A DNA stretch of 43,830 bases from DASZHJ01 sp035581425 (GCA_035581425.1 DATJVP010000096.1:1-43830); one strand, 5' to 3'. Positions 16,455 through 25,165 are shown, counted from the stretch's first letter. Made by a program: numbers and translations. Notes: generated by a model from the sequence alone, not told the origin.

Positions 16455-16835
16455 ATGTGGATTACGCCGGCATACGCGCAGGCGGCGGGCGGTGACTTAG
16501 GCGGTCTCATGGGCATGCTGCCCATGCTCGCGCTGATGTTCGCGGTGATGTATTTCATGATGATTCGTCCGCAGCAGCAGCGTGCGAAGCAGCATAAGGC
16601 GATGCTGGCGGCGCTGCGCCGCGGCGACCGCATCGTCACTGCCGGCGGCATCATCGGAACCGTGGCCAAGGTAGTTAACGACAACGAAGTCAGCGTCGAC
16701 ATCGCCGATAACGTGCGCGTCCGGGTGGTGCGCAGCACCATCACGCAAGTGCTCGCCAAGCCCGAGCCCGCGGCCAAAGCCAAGGAAACCGAGACCGCCG
16801 ACGAGAAGGCCGCCGAGACCGCCAAAGGCAAGTAA
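16455..16835 (+). CDS. yajC: Preprotein translocase subunit YajC
   Basis: 126 residues. One membrane helix (about 18-42, MLPMLALMFAVMYFMMIRPQ) is followed by the soluble YajC domain with RRGDRIVTAGGIIGTVAKV and a lysine/glutamate-rich tail. YajC joins SecD and SecF as the auxiliary complex of SecYEG. The ATG at 16455 has GGAGG five bases upstream, so the much longer upstream frame (from 15837, antisense to the ATPase gene) is rejected. The tail (about 105-126) is a low-complexity KETETADEKA-type repeat. secD follows after 26 bases. Confidence 0.94.
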   Translation: MWITPAYAQAAGGDLGGLMGMLPMLALMFAVMYFMMIRPQQQRAKQHKAMLAALRRGDRIVTAGGIIGTVAKVVNDNEVSVDIADNVRVRVVRSTITQVLAKPEPAAKAKETETADEKAAETAKGK

Positions 16836-16861
16836 GCGGCGCGCAGGCGAGGTCATAGGCG

Positions 16862-18454
16862 ATGCTTTATTTTCAACCCTGGAAGCTCTTGCTGATCCTT
16901 GGCACGTGCTTCCTGGGGCTCGTCTACTCGCTGCCGAACCTGTTTTCGCCGGCGACGCTCGCGGGGCTTCCGAGCTGGCTCCCGCACCAGCAGGTAAATC
17001 TCGGCCTCGACCTCCGCGGCGGCGCGCATCTGCTGCTCGAGGTCGACATGAACGCGGTCCTGCGCGAGCGACTCAATGCGACAGTCGATTCCGCGCGCAC
17101 GGAGCTGCGCAACGCCAAGATCAATTACAGCGGCGGCATCACCGTCCGGAACAATCAGGTACAGTTCACGGTCATGGACGCCGCGCGTCTCGACGACGTG
17201 CGCACGCTCATCAAGAAGATCGATCCCGAGCTGCAGGCGACGATCGGGGCCGACGGCCATGTCGCGCTCTTCTTCAGCGACGTTGAGCTGGAAAGACGCC
17301 GAACCCAGATCCTCGAGCAATCGATCGAGACGGTGCGGCGCCGCGTCGACGAGCTCGGCACCAAGGAGCCGACAATCCAGCGCGAAGGCGACGATCGCAT
17401 TCTGCTGCAGATTCCCGGTGTCGGCGATACCAAGCCGATCAAGGACATCCTGCTCAAGCTCGCGAAGATGACCTTCCAGCTCGTGGACGAGAACGCCATG
17501 ACCGGCGAGGTGAAGCCGGGAATGCGGGTCCCGCCCGGCGACGAGCTGTTGCCCTCCGCGCCCGATGCGCGCAACCCCAATGCGCCCACGCAGTATTACG
17601 TGGTCGAGCGGCGCATCATGGTCGCCGGAGACAATCTCGTCGACGCGCAGCCGACCTTCGATCAGAACGGCCGGCCCATCATCAGCTTCAAGTTCGACGC
17701 CGCCGGCGGTCGCAAGTTCGGCGACGTGACCAAGTCGAACATCGGCCGGCGGTTCGCCATCGTGCTCGACGGCAAGGTCATCAGTGCGCCGGTGATCCAG
17801 AGCGCGATCCTCGGCGGCAGCGGCATCATCGAGGGCGGCAGCTTCACCACGGAATCGACGCGCGATCTCTCGCTTCTGCTGCGCGCGGGAGCGCTGCCGG
17901 CGCCGCTTACGATCCTCGAGGAGCGCACGGTCGGTCCCGATCTCGGTGCGGACTCGATCCACGCGGGCACCACCGCAAGCCTCGTCGGCGTGATCCTCGT
18001 CGTCGTCTTCATGGTGGTGTTCTACGGCCTCTTTGGCATCTTCGCGAACGTCGCGCTCTTCTTCAATCTCTGCATGATGATGGCGGCGCTGACGCTGCTG
18101 GGCGCGACGCTCACTCTCCCGGGCATCGCGGGCATCGCGCTCACCATGGGTATGGCCGTCGACGCGAACGTCCTCATCTATGAGCGCATCCGCGAGGAGG
18201 TCCGCGGCGGCCGAACCTTGCTCTCGGCGCTCGAAGCGGGCTTCGCGCGCGCCTTCGGCACGATCCTCGACAGTCACGTCACGACCTTCGTCGCGGGCGT
18301 GCTGATGTTCTGGCTGGGTTCCGGGCCGGTGAAGGGATTTGCTGTGACGCTCTGTCTCGGGGTCGCGACCTCGCTCTTCTCGGCGATCCTAGTGACGCGA
18401 CTCCAGATCGTCACCTGGGTCAGGCGTTTCCGACCCAGAGTCATCCCGATCTGA
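16862..18454 (+). CDS. secD: Protein translocase subunit SecD
   Basis: 530 residues. One N-terminal helix (about 7-26), then the periplasmic P1 head with the D1 motif NLGLDLRGGAHLLLEVD, and a C-terminal RND-type bundle of five helices with GMAVDANVLIYERIREE and LDSHVTTFVAGV. SecD and SecF use the proton gradient to pull proteins out on the periplasmic side. It is 26 bases after yajC and 7 before secF. Length is shorter than E. coli SecD (about 615) but usual for alphaproteobacteria. Confidence 0.97.
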   Translation: MLYFQPWKLLLILGTCFLGLVYSLPNLFSPATLAGLPSWLPHQQVNLGLDLRGGAHLLLEVDMNAVLRERLNATVDSARTELRNAKINYSGGITVRNNQVQFTVMDAARLDDVRTLIKKIDPELQATIGADGHVALFFSDVELERRRTQILEQSIETVRRRVDELGTKEPTIQREGDDRILLQIPGVGDTKPIKDILLKLAKMTFQLVDENAMTGEVKPGMRVPPGDELLPSAPDARNPNAPTQYYVVERRIMVAGDNLVDAQPTFDQNGRPIISFKFDAAGGRKFGDVTKSNIGRRFAIVLDGKVISAPVIQSAILGGSGIIEGGSFTTESTRDLSLLLRAGALPAPLTILEERTVGPDLGADSIHAGTTASLVGVILVVVFMVVFYGLFGIFANVALFFNLCMMMAALTLLGATLTLPGIAGIALTMGMAVDANVLIYERIREEVRGGRTLLSALEAGFARAFGTILDSHVTTFVAGVLMFWLGSGPVKGFAVTLCLGVATSLFSAILVTRLQIVTWVRRFRPRVIPI

Positions 18455-18461
18455 GGCGTCC

Positions 18462-19427
18462 ATGCTCCGTCCGCTGATCATCATCCGTAGGGTTCCTCGC
18501 ATCGACTTCATGCGGATCCACCTCCTGGGTTTCGCACTCTCGTTGCTGCTGACGCTGGGCTCGATCGGCCTCTTTTTCGTGAACGGTCTCAATTTCGGGA
18601 TCGACTTCGCCGGCGGCGTCGACATCGAGGTGCGCACAAAGGGGCCCGCCGATCTCGAGGCGATGCGCGAGACACTCAACAAGCTCGATCTCGGGAAGGT
18701 CGCACTCCAGGGCTACGGCGCGCCCAACGACGTGCTTGTGCGCCTGCCGCGCCAGCCCGGGGACGACAAGGCGCAGGGAAAGGCGGTCGACGCGGTGAGC
18801 CAGGCCCTGGGCTCGGAGGTGGAATTCCGCGGCGTCTCCATGGTCGGTCCCAAGGTCGGCAGCGAGCTCGTGACCGCCGGCGTCAAGGCGACCGTGCTGG
18901 CGCTCATCGCGATCGCGATCTACGTCTGGTTCCGGTTCGAGTGGCAGTTCGGCGTCGGCGCCATGCTGTCGACGCTCCATGATTCCATCACGACCGTCGG
19001 ACTCTTCGCGCTGCTGCAGATCGAGTTCAACCTGACGACGCTGGCCGCGATCCTGACGATCGCGGGCTACTCCATCAACGATACCGTCGTGATCTATGAC
19101 CGCGTGCGCGAGACCATGCGCAAGTACAAGACCATGGATTTTCGCACGCTCATCAATCTGAGCCTCAACGAGACGCTCTCCCGCACCATCCTGACCGTGA
19201 GCACTACGACGCTTGCGGTGCTCTCGCTTTTGGGCTTCGGCGGCGAGGTACTCCGCGGCTTCAGCATCGCGATGCTCTGGGGCATCGTGATCGGCACCTA
19301 CTCGTCGCTCTTCATCGCGGCGCCGCTTCTCTACTACATCCGCCCCGGCCGGGCCGCGCGCGAGGAGGCGGACGCGAACAAAGACAAAGCGATCCCTACC
19401 GCGGCGCCACAGGGGCCAAGCGGCTAG
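18462..19427 (+). CDS. secF: Protein translocase subunit SecF
   Basis: 321 residues, six membrane helices. An N-terminal helix (about 20-42) is followed by GLNFGIDFAGGVDIEVR, the SecF periplasmic signature, and then the helical bundle with GYSINDTVVIYDRVRE and TILTVSTTTLAVLSLLGFGG. Works with SecD as a proton-driven export motor. It is part of the yajC-secD-secF run; the Mth938-type gene begins four bases after its stop. Confidence 0.97.
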   Translation: MLRPLIIIRRVPRIDFMRIHLLGFALSLLLTLGSIGLFFVNGLNFGIDFAGGVDIEVRTKGPADLEAMRETLNKLDLGKVALQGYGAPNDVLVRLPRQPGDDKAQGKAVDAVSQALGSEVEFRGVSMVGPKVGSELVTAGVKATVLALIAIAIYVWFRFEWQFGVGAMLSTLHDSITTVGLFALLQIEFNLTTLAAILTIAGYSINDTVVIYDRVRETMRKYKTMDFRTLINLSLNETLSRTILTVSTTTLAVLSLLGFGGEVLRGFSIAMLWGIVIGTYSSLFIAAPLLYYIRPGRAAREEADANKDKAIPTAAPQGPSG

Positions 19428-19431
19428 CGCG

Positions 19432-19812
19432 ATGGACCTGACGCCGCTCATCCCGGCTGGGCGTCAGGTGATCGAGAGCTATGGCTCGCCCGGCTTTCGC
19501 GTCACCGGCGTTCTCCACCGCGGCTCCGTCATCGTCTTTCCAGATGCGACGCTGGCCTGGCCCGTCCGCGAGCTCGCGGAGGTGACGATCGGATCGCTCG
19601 CCCCGGTGACGGGGCGGGGCGGGGTAGAGATCCTGCTCCTGGGATGCGGAGTGCGGATGCAGCCGGTGGCGCCCGAGCTCAGGCGTGCGCTCAAGGAGGC
19701 CGGCATCGTCGTCGACGCCATGGACACGGGCGCCGCCTGCCGGACCTACAACGTGCTCATGGCCGAGGATCGGCACGTCGCGGCAGCGCTGCTCTCGCTC
19801 GCCGTGGCATAG
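19432..19812 (+). CDS. Mth938-like domain protein (DUF498 family)
   Basis: 126 residues, small soluble single-domain protein. The motif block LLLGCGVRMQPVAPELRRAL and then GIVVDAMDTGAACRTYNVLMAEDRHVAAALL is diagnostic of the Mth938/NDUFAF3 family. Human NDUFAF3 is a complex I assembly factor, and bacterial members often sit after secDF, as here. The bacterial function is not settled; a role in respiratory complex assembly is an inference. Another gene of the complex I assembly-factor type (NDUFAF6-like) lies 1.6 kb further on. Confidence 0.88.
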   Translation: MDLTPLIPAGRQVIESYGSPGFRVTGVLHRGSVIVFPDATLAWPVRELAEVTIGSLAPVTGRGGVEILLLGCGVRMQPVAPELRRALKEAGIVVDAMDTGAACRTYNVLMAEDRHVAAALLSLAVA

Positions 19813-19813
19813 T

Positions 19814-19839
19814 CGAGGCGGGCCGGAGCACCCGCCTCG
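19814..19839. terminator. Hairpin between convergent genes (possible two-way terminator)
   Basis: CGAGGCGGG (19814-19822) pairs perfectly with CCCGCCTCG (19831-19839) across an eight-base loop. It fills the short gap between the Mth938-type gene and sodB. There is no T tract on either strand, so termination may need Rho or be partial. Confidence 0.55.
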
Positions 19840-19848
19840 CCAACACCG

Positions 19849-20457
19849 TCACTTCTTCTTCGCCGGAGCGAGATTGGCCGCCGCGAAGTCCCAGTTCACG
19901 AGGTTGTCCAAGAAGGTCTGGACGAAATCTGCACGCCGATTCTGGTAGTCCAGGTAGTAGGCGTGCTCCCAGACGTCGCAGGTGACGAGCGGGATCTCGC
20001 CGTCGACGATCGGGCAGATGGCATTCGGGGTCTTTACGACCCTGAGCTCGGATCGCGAGACCACGAGCCAGGCCCATCCGCTGCCGAATTGCGTCGTCGC
20101 GGCCTGCTTGAACATCTCCTTGAACTTGTCGAGTCCGCCGAAGGCGCCGTCGATCGCGGAGGCAATGTCCCCCGAGGGTGCGCCGCCCCCCTGCGGCTTC
20201 ATCGAATGCCAGAAGAAGGTATGGTTCCAAATTTGCGCGGCGTTGTTGAAGACCCCTGCCTTCGCAGCATCGCCCACGGTTTCCTTGATGATGGCCTCGA
20301 GCGGCTTCGCTGCCAGCGGCGTGTCCTTCACGAGGCCGTTCAGCGCCGTCACATAGGCCTGATGATGCTTGCCATGATGAAATTCCAGCGTGCGCACCGA
20401 CATGTGCGGCTCGAGCGACGACTTGTCGAATGGCAGCGGCGGTAGTTCGAAAGCCAC
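19849..20457 (-). CDS. sodB: Superoxide dismutase, iron type
   Basis: Converts superoxide to hydrogen peroxide and oxygen. 202 residues. Metal ligands are H27 (EFHHGKHH), H79 (IWNHTFFW), D161 and H165 (DVWEHAYYLDY). Q75 in AAQIWNH is in the position that marks Fe-dependent enzymes rather than Mn ones, so iron is predicted. No signal peptide; cytoplasmic. The start is GTG, with a strong AGGAGG eight bases upstream. It is convergent with the secDF operon and downstream of the PuuD-like gene on the same strand, separated by a hairpin. Confidence 0.95.
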   Translation of the reverse strand: MAFELPPLPFDKSSLEPHMSVRTLEFHHGKHHQAYVTALNGLVKDTPLAAKPLEAIIKETVGDAAKAGVFNNAAQIWNHTFFWHSMKPQGGGAPSGDIASAIDGAFGGLDKFKEMFKQAATTQFGSGWAWLVVSRSELRVVKTPNAICPIVDGEIPLVTCDVWEHAYYLDYQNRRADFVQTFLDNLVNWDFAAANLAPAKKK

Positions 20458-20627
20458 GGGGATTCCTCCTTCTGGGTGTCACAGCAGCGCAAATGCCGCC
20501 CGCGGGACTTCATCGGTGACGAAATCCCACAGATGGCAGGTGATACGTCGATAGGTTTACAGAGCTATGACGGACGGAGGCCGCGCCAAATTAAAATCTT
20601 GCAACGGAGCGGACACAACCAAGTGAA

Positions 20628-20653
20628 GAGGCCGGGGTTTTGGCCCCGGCCTC
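20628..20653 (-). terminator. Hairpin after the PuuD-like gene
   Basis: A perfect ten-pair stem, GAGGCCGGGG (20628-20637) with CCCCGGCCTC (20644-20653), and a six-base loop, lies 21 bases past the PuuD-like stop codon on the minus strand. It is followed by only a weak T-rich run (TTCACTT). Probably ends that transcript before sodB. Confidence 0.6.
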
Positions 20654-20674
20654 GGGTAATTGCCGCCTGAGCGA

Positions 20675-21181
20675 TCAGAATGCGCCGTGCGATTGAGCAG
20701 CCATGCAGTAGAGCATCGGTATCGAGAGCATCGTGTTCGTGCGCGAGGTCAGGCCGGCAATGCGGGCCGCGCGCTTCTTCTCGTCGGCGGTCGCGTTGAC
20801 GATGCCCAGCACCTTCTTCTGGTTCGGCCAGATGATGAACCAGACGTTGAACCACATGATGGTGCCGAGCCACATGCCGATGCCGATGGGCATGAACTGG
20901 TGATTGTTCGCGGGACCGAGATCGAGCCAGATCGCCTGCGGGAAGTAGTGCAGGAAGCCCCCGAGAATGATCCCCGTCACGATCGTGGACATGGCACCCC
21001 AGCGGAACCAGAAGAGCGCGGTCGGCGCGATAACCTTTCCGATCGCGGGCTTCTGCTCGTCGGGGATTTTCGGCATCGACGGCGTCTGCACGAAGTTGAA
21101 GTACCAGAGCAGACCGATCCACATGACGCCGCTGAGGATGTGGAGCCAGCGGAAGAGGAACGGCCACCAAAGGGATTCCAT
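20675..21181 (-). CDS. PuuD-like (urate hydroxylase membrane domain) protein, short form
   Basis: 168 residues, integral membrane protein with about four helices: WPFLFRWLHILSGVMWIGLLWYF (about 6-28), one near 55-75, one near 85-112, and one near the C-terminus. The pattern matches the membrane half of PuuD-type proteins, but the C-terminal cytochrome c domain of true urate hydroxylases is missing and no CxxCH is present. The function is therefore open; His14 and other histidines could bind haem. The ATG is preceded by GAGGAGG. A 30-residue membrane peptide gene ends 14 bases upstream and shares the same promoter. Database entries for this short form carry conflicting names. Confidence 0.75.
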   Translation of the reverse strand: MESLWWPFLFRWLHILSGVMWIGLLWYFNFVQTPSMPKIPDEQKPAIGKVIAPTALFWFRWGAMSTIVTGIILGGFLHYFPQAIWLDLGPANNHQFMPIGIGMWLGTIMWFNVWFIIWPNQKKVLGIVNATADEKKRAARIAGLTSRTNTMLSIPMLYCMAAQSHGAF

Positions 21182-21195
21182 GGTTTCCTCCTCGC

Positions 21196-21288
21196 CTATC
21201 TGACGACGTGCATGAAGACCGCCACGACGGCGGTGAGAAGGAAACCGAGGAAAACTGTCTTTCCGAGCGAGTCCAGCGGGTTTTTCAT
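21196..21288 (-). CDS. 30-residue single-helix membrane peptide upstream of the PuuD-like gene
   Basis: Reads MKNPLDSLGKTVFLGFLLTA and then VVAVFMHVVR, stop TAG. About residues 10-26 form a hydrophobic helix, with positive and polar ends, so it should sit in the inner membrane. Support: AGAGGA ribosome site just before the ATG, a good promoter about 40 bases upstream whose first downstream start codon is this one, and a second strong ribosome site for the PuuD-like gene directly after its stop. I know of no characterised family; a subunit or stabiliser of the PuuD-like protein is the natural guess. Confidence 0.65.
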   Translation of the reverse strand: MKNPLDSLGKTVFLGFLLTAVVAVFMHVVR

Positions 21289-21328
21289 TTGGTCCTCTAG
21301 GGTTTATGTGTACCTGCCAGCATCTGAG

Positions 21329-21356
21329 ATCATAACATGCCATAAAATAGCCGCAA
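21329..21356 (-). promoter_or_regulatory. Promoter of the small peptide/PuuD-like operon
   Basis: Minus strand TTGCGG (21356-21351), a 16-base A/T-rich spacer, and TATGAT (21334-21329), five of six. The same layout (TTGCGG-N16-TATACT) occurs ahead of the rhodanese gene, which supports both. Confidence 0.55.
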
Positions 21357-21388
21357 ATTCGGCCTGGTCAGCGAGTTTCGATGCTCCC

Positions 21389-22234
21389 ATGAAAGCCCTC
21401 TCGCCAGTGGCGTCGCTGCTGCGAAGGCACGACCGGGATCGGTATTTGACCGCGCTCTTCGCGCCCGGGGAGCGGCGCGAGGCACTGATGGCGCTCTACG
21501 CCTTCAACTACGAGGTCGCCCGCACCCGGGAAACCGTCACCGAGCCCATGCTCGGGCAGATTCGCCTGCAATGGTGGCGCGAAAGCCTCGATAGCGCCTA
21601 TGCCGACGGCCCCGTGCGCCGCCACGAGGTGGTCGAGCCCTTGACCCATGCGATACGTGCTCACCGATTGAGTCGTGAGCACTTCGAGCGCCTCCTCGAG
21701 GCAAGGGTGCTCGATCTCCAGGACGCACCGCCCGCGAGCCTCGCGGCATTCGAGGCTTATTGCGAGGCGACGTCCTCGGTGCTGCTGCTCCTTGCGCTCG
21801 AGATACTCGGCGCTCGCGACGACGTGGCCGCGACAGCCGCGGCGCGCGATATCGGTATTGCCTATGCAACCGTCGGAATCCTGCGCGCGATCCCCTTCCA
21901 CGCTCGCGCGCGGCGCCAATACATTCCCACAACCCTCGCTGCAGAGGTCGGACTCGATCCCGAGAGTCTCTTCGCGCTAAAGGCGACACCACCGCTCGCA
22001 AAGGCGGTCGAGACGCTCGCCGAAGATGCCGCGCGGCGTCTCAAGGGCGCCCGCGACCACGCGCGCGCGGCGTCACGATCCGCGATGCCGGCCCTATTAC
22101 CGGGACGAATTGCGGAGCGCGCGCTCCGGCGGATCGCTCGCGTCCGTCATGACGTATTCGATCCCCGGCTCGCGGCACCGAGCCCGTGGCAGGGGCTCGG
22201 GCTCGCGTGGGCTGCGCTCAGCGGACGCTATTGA
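21389..22234 (+). CDS. NDUFAF6-like squalene/phytoene-synthase-fold protein
   Basis: 281 residues, all-helical isoprenoid synthase fold. It has the family block LGQIRLQWWRESLDS and ARDIGIAYATVGILRAIPFHARARRQYIP, but the first aspartate-rich motif that binds diphosphate in real synthases (DxxxD) is replaced by YAFNYEVARTRE. It therefore resembles the mitochondrial complex I assembly factor NDUFAF6 rather than a carotenoid or hopanoid enzyme, and no other isoprenoid genes are nearby. The ATG at 21389 is used; a longer upstream frame from 20660 is antisense to the PuuD-like gene. It converges on uvrA, nine bases apart. Confidence 0.8.
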   Translation: MKALSPVASLLRRHDRDRYLTALFAPGERREALMALYAFNYEVARTRETVTEPMLGQIRLQWWRESLDSAYADGPVRRHEVVEPLTHAIRAHRLSREHFERLLEARVLDLQDAPPASLAAFEAYCEATSSVLLLLALEILGARDDVAATAAARDIGIAYATVGILRAIPFHARARRQYIPTTLAAEVGLDPESLFALKATPPLAKAVETLAEDAARRLKGARDHARAASRSAMPALLPGRIAERALRRIARVRHDVFDPRLAAPSPWQGLGLAWAALSGRY

Positions 22235-22243
22235 GGGGAGGGG

Positions 22244-25096
22244 TCACGCGCGCTTCTGTGCACGCTTGGGAGTGCGCGCGAGATAGCTCCGGAGATACTC
22301 GCCGGTATAGCTGCCCTTGGCCTCGGCGACCTGCTCGGGCGTCCCCTCTGCGACGAGACGCCCGCCGCCCGCACCGCCCTCCGGCCCGAGATCGAGGATC
22401 CAGTCCGCGGTCTTGATGACCTCGAGATTGTGCTCGATCACCAGCACGGTATTGCCCTGGTCGACGAGCGCATGCAGCACGTCCAGGAGCTTCTTCACGT
22501 CCTCGAAATGGAGGCCGGTCGTGGGTTCGTCGAGGATATAAAGGGTGCGCCCCGTGGCGCGCCGCGAGAGCTCCTTCGCGAGCTTCACGCGCTGCGCCTC
22601 GCCGCCGGAAAGCGTCGTCGCGGGCTGGCCGATGTGGATGTAGTCGAGGCCCACGCGCTGGAGCGTCACGAGCTTTTCGCGGATCGCCGGCACCGCACGG
22701 AAGAACTCCGCGCCTTCCTCCACGGTCATGTCCAGCACGTCGGCGATGCTCTTCTCCTTGAAGAGCACCTCCAGGGTCTCGCGGTTGTAACGCTTCCCCT
22801 TGCAGACGTCGCACTGGACATAGACGTCCGGGAGGAAGTGCATCTCGATCTTGATGACGCCGTCGCCCTGGCAGGCCTCGCAGCGTCCGCCCTTGACGTT
22901 GAAGGAGAAGCGGCCGGGCGCGTAGCCCCGGGCCTTTGCCTCCGGAAGGCCCGCGAACCAGTCGCGGATCGGTGTGAAGGCTCCGGTGTAGGTCGCGGGA
23001 TTGGAGCGCGGCGTGCGGCCGATCGGCGATTGGTCGATGTCGACGATCTTGTCCAGATGCTCCGCGCCCTCGATGCGATCATGCTCGCCGGGATGCTCGC
23101 GGGCGCCCATGAGGCGGCGGGCGAGCGCCTTGTAGAGCGTTTCGATCACCAGGGTCGACTTGCCCCCGCCGGAGACGCCGGTGACGCAGGTGAAGGTGCC
23201 CAGCGGGACCGACACCGTGAGATTCTGTAGGTTGTTGGCGCGCGCGCCGACGATGCGGAGCGTCTGTCCGAGATGACCGCGCCGGCGGTTTTCCGGCACC
23301 TCGATACGGCGGCGTCCCGTGAGGTATTGCCCGGTGATGCTATCGGGATTGGCCATCACCTCCGCGGGCTTCCCGGCAGCGACGATGTGCCCGCCATGGA
23401 CGCCCGCGCCCGGCCCCATGTCCACGAGATAGTCGGCATGGCGGATCGCCTCCTCGTCGTGCTCGACGACGATTACGGTATTGCCGAGGTCCCGGAGGCG
23501 CTGCAGGGTCGCGAGCAGCCGGTCGTTGTCGCGTTGATGGAGCCCGATCGAGGGCTCGTCCAGCACGTAGAGGACGCCGGTCAGGCCCGAGCCGATCTGT
23601 GAGGCCAAGCGGATGCGCTGACTTTCGCCGCCGGAGAGCGTGCCGGAGGTGCGGGAGAGCGTGAGGTATTCGAGTCCGACGTTCTTGAGGAAGCCCAGCC
23701 GCTCGTTGATCTCCTTGAGGATGCGCTGGGCGATTTCGCGGTGCTTTGCGCTGAGATGGCGGTCGAGGCTACCGAACCAGTCCGCGGCCTCGAGGATCGA
23801 GAAGCCCGTGACCTCGCTGATGTTGAGTCCGCGGATCTTGACCGCAAGCGCCTCCGGCTTGAGGCGCCGGCCGTGACAGGTCTCGCACTCTCGTGTGTTC
23901 TGGTAGCGCCCGAGCTCCTCCTTGAGCCAAGCGCTGTCGGTCTCCTTCCACCGCCGCTCCATGTTGGGGATGACGCCCTCGAAGGCCCGCTTGGTCGTAT
24001 AGGCGCGGAGCCCGTCGTCGTATTTCATCGCGATCTCTGCGCCATCGGAGCCGAAGAGGATCGCCTGCTGGACCTCCGGGCGGAGGTCCTTCCAGGGCGT
24101 GTTGGTGCTGACCTTGTAGTGACGTGCGAGGCTGTCGAGGGTCTGTGTGTAGTACTGCGAGCTCGAATTAGCCCAGGGGGCGACCGCACCCTCGCGCAGG
24201 CTCAGCCGCTCGTCCGGAACCACGAGCTCGGGGTCGAAGAAGAGCTTGGTGCCGAGCCCGTCGCAGGCAGGGCAGGCACCGAAGGGGTTGTTGAATGAGA
24301 AGAGCCGGGGCTCGATTTCCGGGATGGTGAAGCCCGAGACGGGACAGGCGAATTTCGAGGAGAAGATCGTGCGCTCGCCGGTGTCCGCGTTCTCCGCGAT
24401 CGCGAGTCCGTCGGCGAGGCCGAGCGCCGTCTCCAGCGAGTCCGCGAGGCGATTGCCGAGCCCGTCGCGCAGCACCAGCCGGTCGACCACGACCTCGATG
24501 TCGTGCTTGAGCTTCTTGTTGAGGGGGGGCACGGCGTCGATCTCGAGCATCTTGCCGTCGATCTTGACGCGCTGGAAGCCGCGCTTCTGGAAATCCGCGA
24601 GCTCCTTGCGATACTCGCCCTTGCGCCCTCTCACCACCGGCGCCAGGAGGTAGAGCCGCGTCCCCTCCTTCATCGCGGTGAGGCGGTCCACCATCTGCGA
24701 GACCGTCTGGCTCTCGATCGGCAGCCCCGTCGCGGGCGAGTAAGGGATGCCGATGCGGGCATAGAGCAGCCGCATATAGTCGTAGATTTCCGTCACCGTG
24801 CCGACGGTGGAGCGGGGGTTCTTCGAGGTGGTCTTCTGCTCGATGGAGATCGCGGGCGAGAGGCCCTCGATCGAATCGACATCGGGCTTCTGCATCAGCT
24901 CCAGGAACTGCCGCGCATAGGCGGAGAGGCTCTCGACGTAGCGCCGCTGGCCCTCCGCGTAGATCGTGTCGAACGCCAGCGACGACTTCCCCGAGCCCGA
25001 AAGCCCCGTCAACACGACGAGGCTATCGCGAGGCATATCGACATCGACATTCTTGAGATTGTGCTCGCGAGCGCCGCGAACCCGGATGAGCTGCAT
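22244..25096 (-). CDS. uvrA: Excinuclease ABC subunit A
   Basis: Damage-recognition ATPase of nucleotide excision repair. 950 residues, normal. Two ABC modules: Walker A GLSGSGKSSLAFDT near residue 32, and GVSGGGKSTLVIET near 645 (the usual second Ser is Gly here). ABC signatures LSGGESQRIRLASQIG and LSGGEAQRVKLAKEL are present. Zinc modules are CPVSGF...CPACDGLG and CEACQGDG...CDVCKGKR. Divergent from ssb, with a shared 188-base regulatory gap. No alphaproteobacterial SOS box of the form GTTC-N7-GTTC was seen in that gap. Confidence 0.97.
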   Translation of the reverse strand: MQLIRVRGAREHNLKNVDVDMPRDSLVVLTGLSGSGKSSLAFDTIYAEGQRRYVESLSAYARQFLELMQKPDVDSIEGLSPAISIEQKTTSKNPRSTVGTVTEIYDYMRLLYARIGIPYSPATGLPIESQTVSQMVDRLTAMKEGTRLYLLAPVVRGRKGEYRKELADFQKRGFQRVKIDGKMLEIDAVPPLNKKLKHDIEVVVDRLVLRDGLGNRLADSLETALGLADGLAIAENADTGERTIFSSKFACPVSGFTIPEIEPRLFSFNNPFGACPACDGLGTKLFFDPELVVPDERLSLREGAVAPWANSSSQYYTQTLDSLARHYKVSTNTPWKDLRPEVQQAILFGSDGAEIAMKYDDGLRAYTTKRAFEGVIPNMERRWKETDSAWLKEELGRYQNTRECETCHGRRLKPEALAVKIRGLNISEVTGFSILEAADWFGSLDRHLSAKHREIAQRILKEINERLGFLKNVGLEYLTLSRTSGTLSGGESQRIRLASQIGSGLTGVLYVLDEPSIGLHQRDNDRLLATLQRLRDLGNTVIVVEHDEEAIRHADYLVDMGPGAGVHGGHIVAAGKPAEVMANPDSITGQYLTGRRRIEVPENRRRGHLGQTLRIVGARANNLQNLTVSVPLGTFTCVTGVSGGGKSTLVIETLYKALARRLMGAREHPGEHDRIEGAEHLDKIVDIDQSPIGRTPRSNPATYTGAFTPIRDWFAGLPEAKARGYAPGRFSFNVKGGRCEACQGDGVIKIEMHFLPDVYVQCDVCKGKRYNRETLEVLFKEKSIADVLDMTVEEGAEFFRAVPAIREKLVTLQRVGLDYIHIGQPATTLSGGEAQRVKLAKELSRRATGRTLYILDEPTTGLHFEDVKKLLDVLHALVDQGNTVLVIEHNLEVIKTADWILDLGPEGGAGGGRLVAEGTPEQVAEAKGSYTGEYLRSYLARTPKRAQKRA

Positions 25097-25125
25097 GTTG
25101 GTCGGTACCAGGCCTTTAGGTGGCG

Positions 25126-25131
25126 ATTATA
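25126..25131 (-). promoter_or_regulatory. -10 box (TATAAT) for uvrA
   Basis: A perfect TATAAT on the minus strand, 30 bases before the uvrA ATG. A TTGACA lies upstream but only seven bases away, too close to be its partner, and no good -35 is found at 16-18 bases; activation by another factor is possible. Confidence 0.4.
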
Positions 25132-25165
25132 CCGGGGCTGTCAAGGACAAGGCGACTCCCAGAAC

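Noticed and set aside
16265..16831. N-terminal extension of the DUF815 ATPase across yajC
   Set aside because: Antisense to a certain gene; the family begins at MAEPKNL and the extension looks random.
16853..18277. Long antisense frame in secD
   Set aside because: Histidine, arginine and glutamate-rich shadow of secD codons.
21389..22234. Phytoene or squalene synthase for carotenoids or hopanoids
   Set aside because: The first aspartate-rich motif is absent and no isoprenoid genes are nearby.
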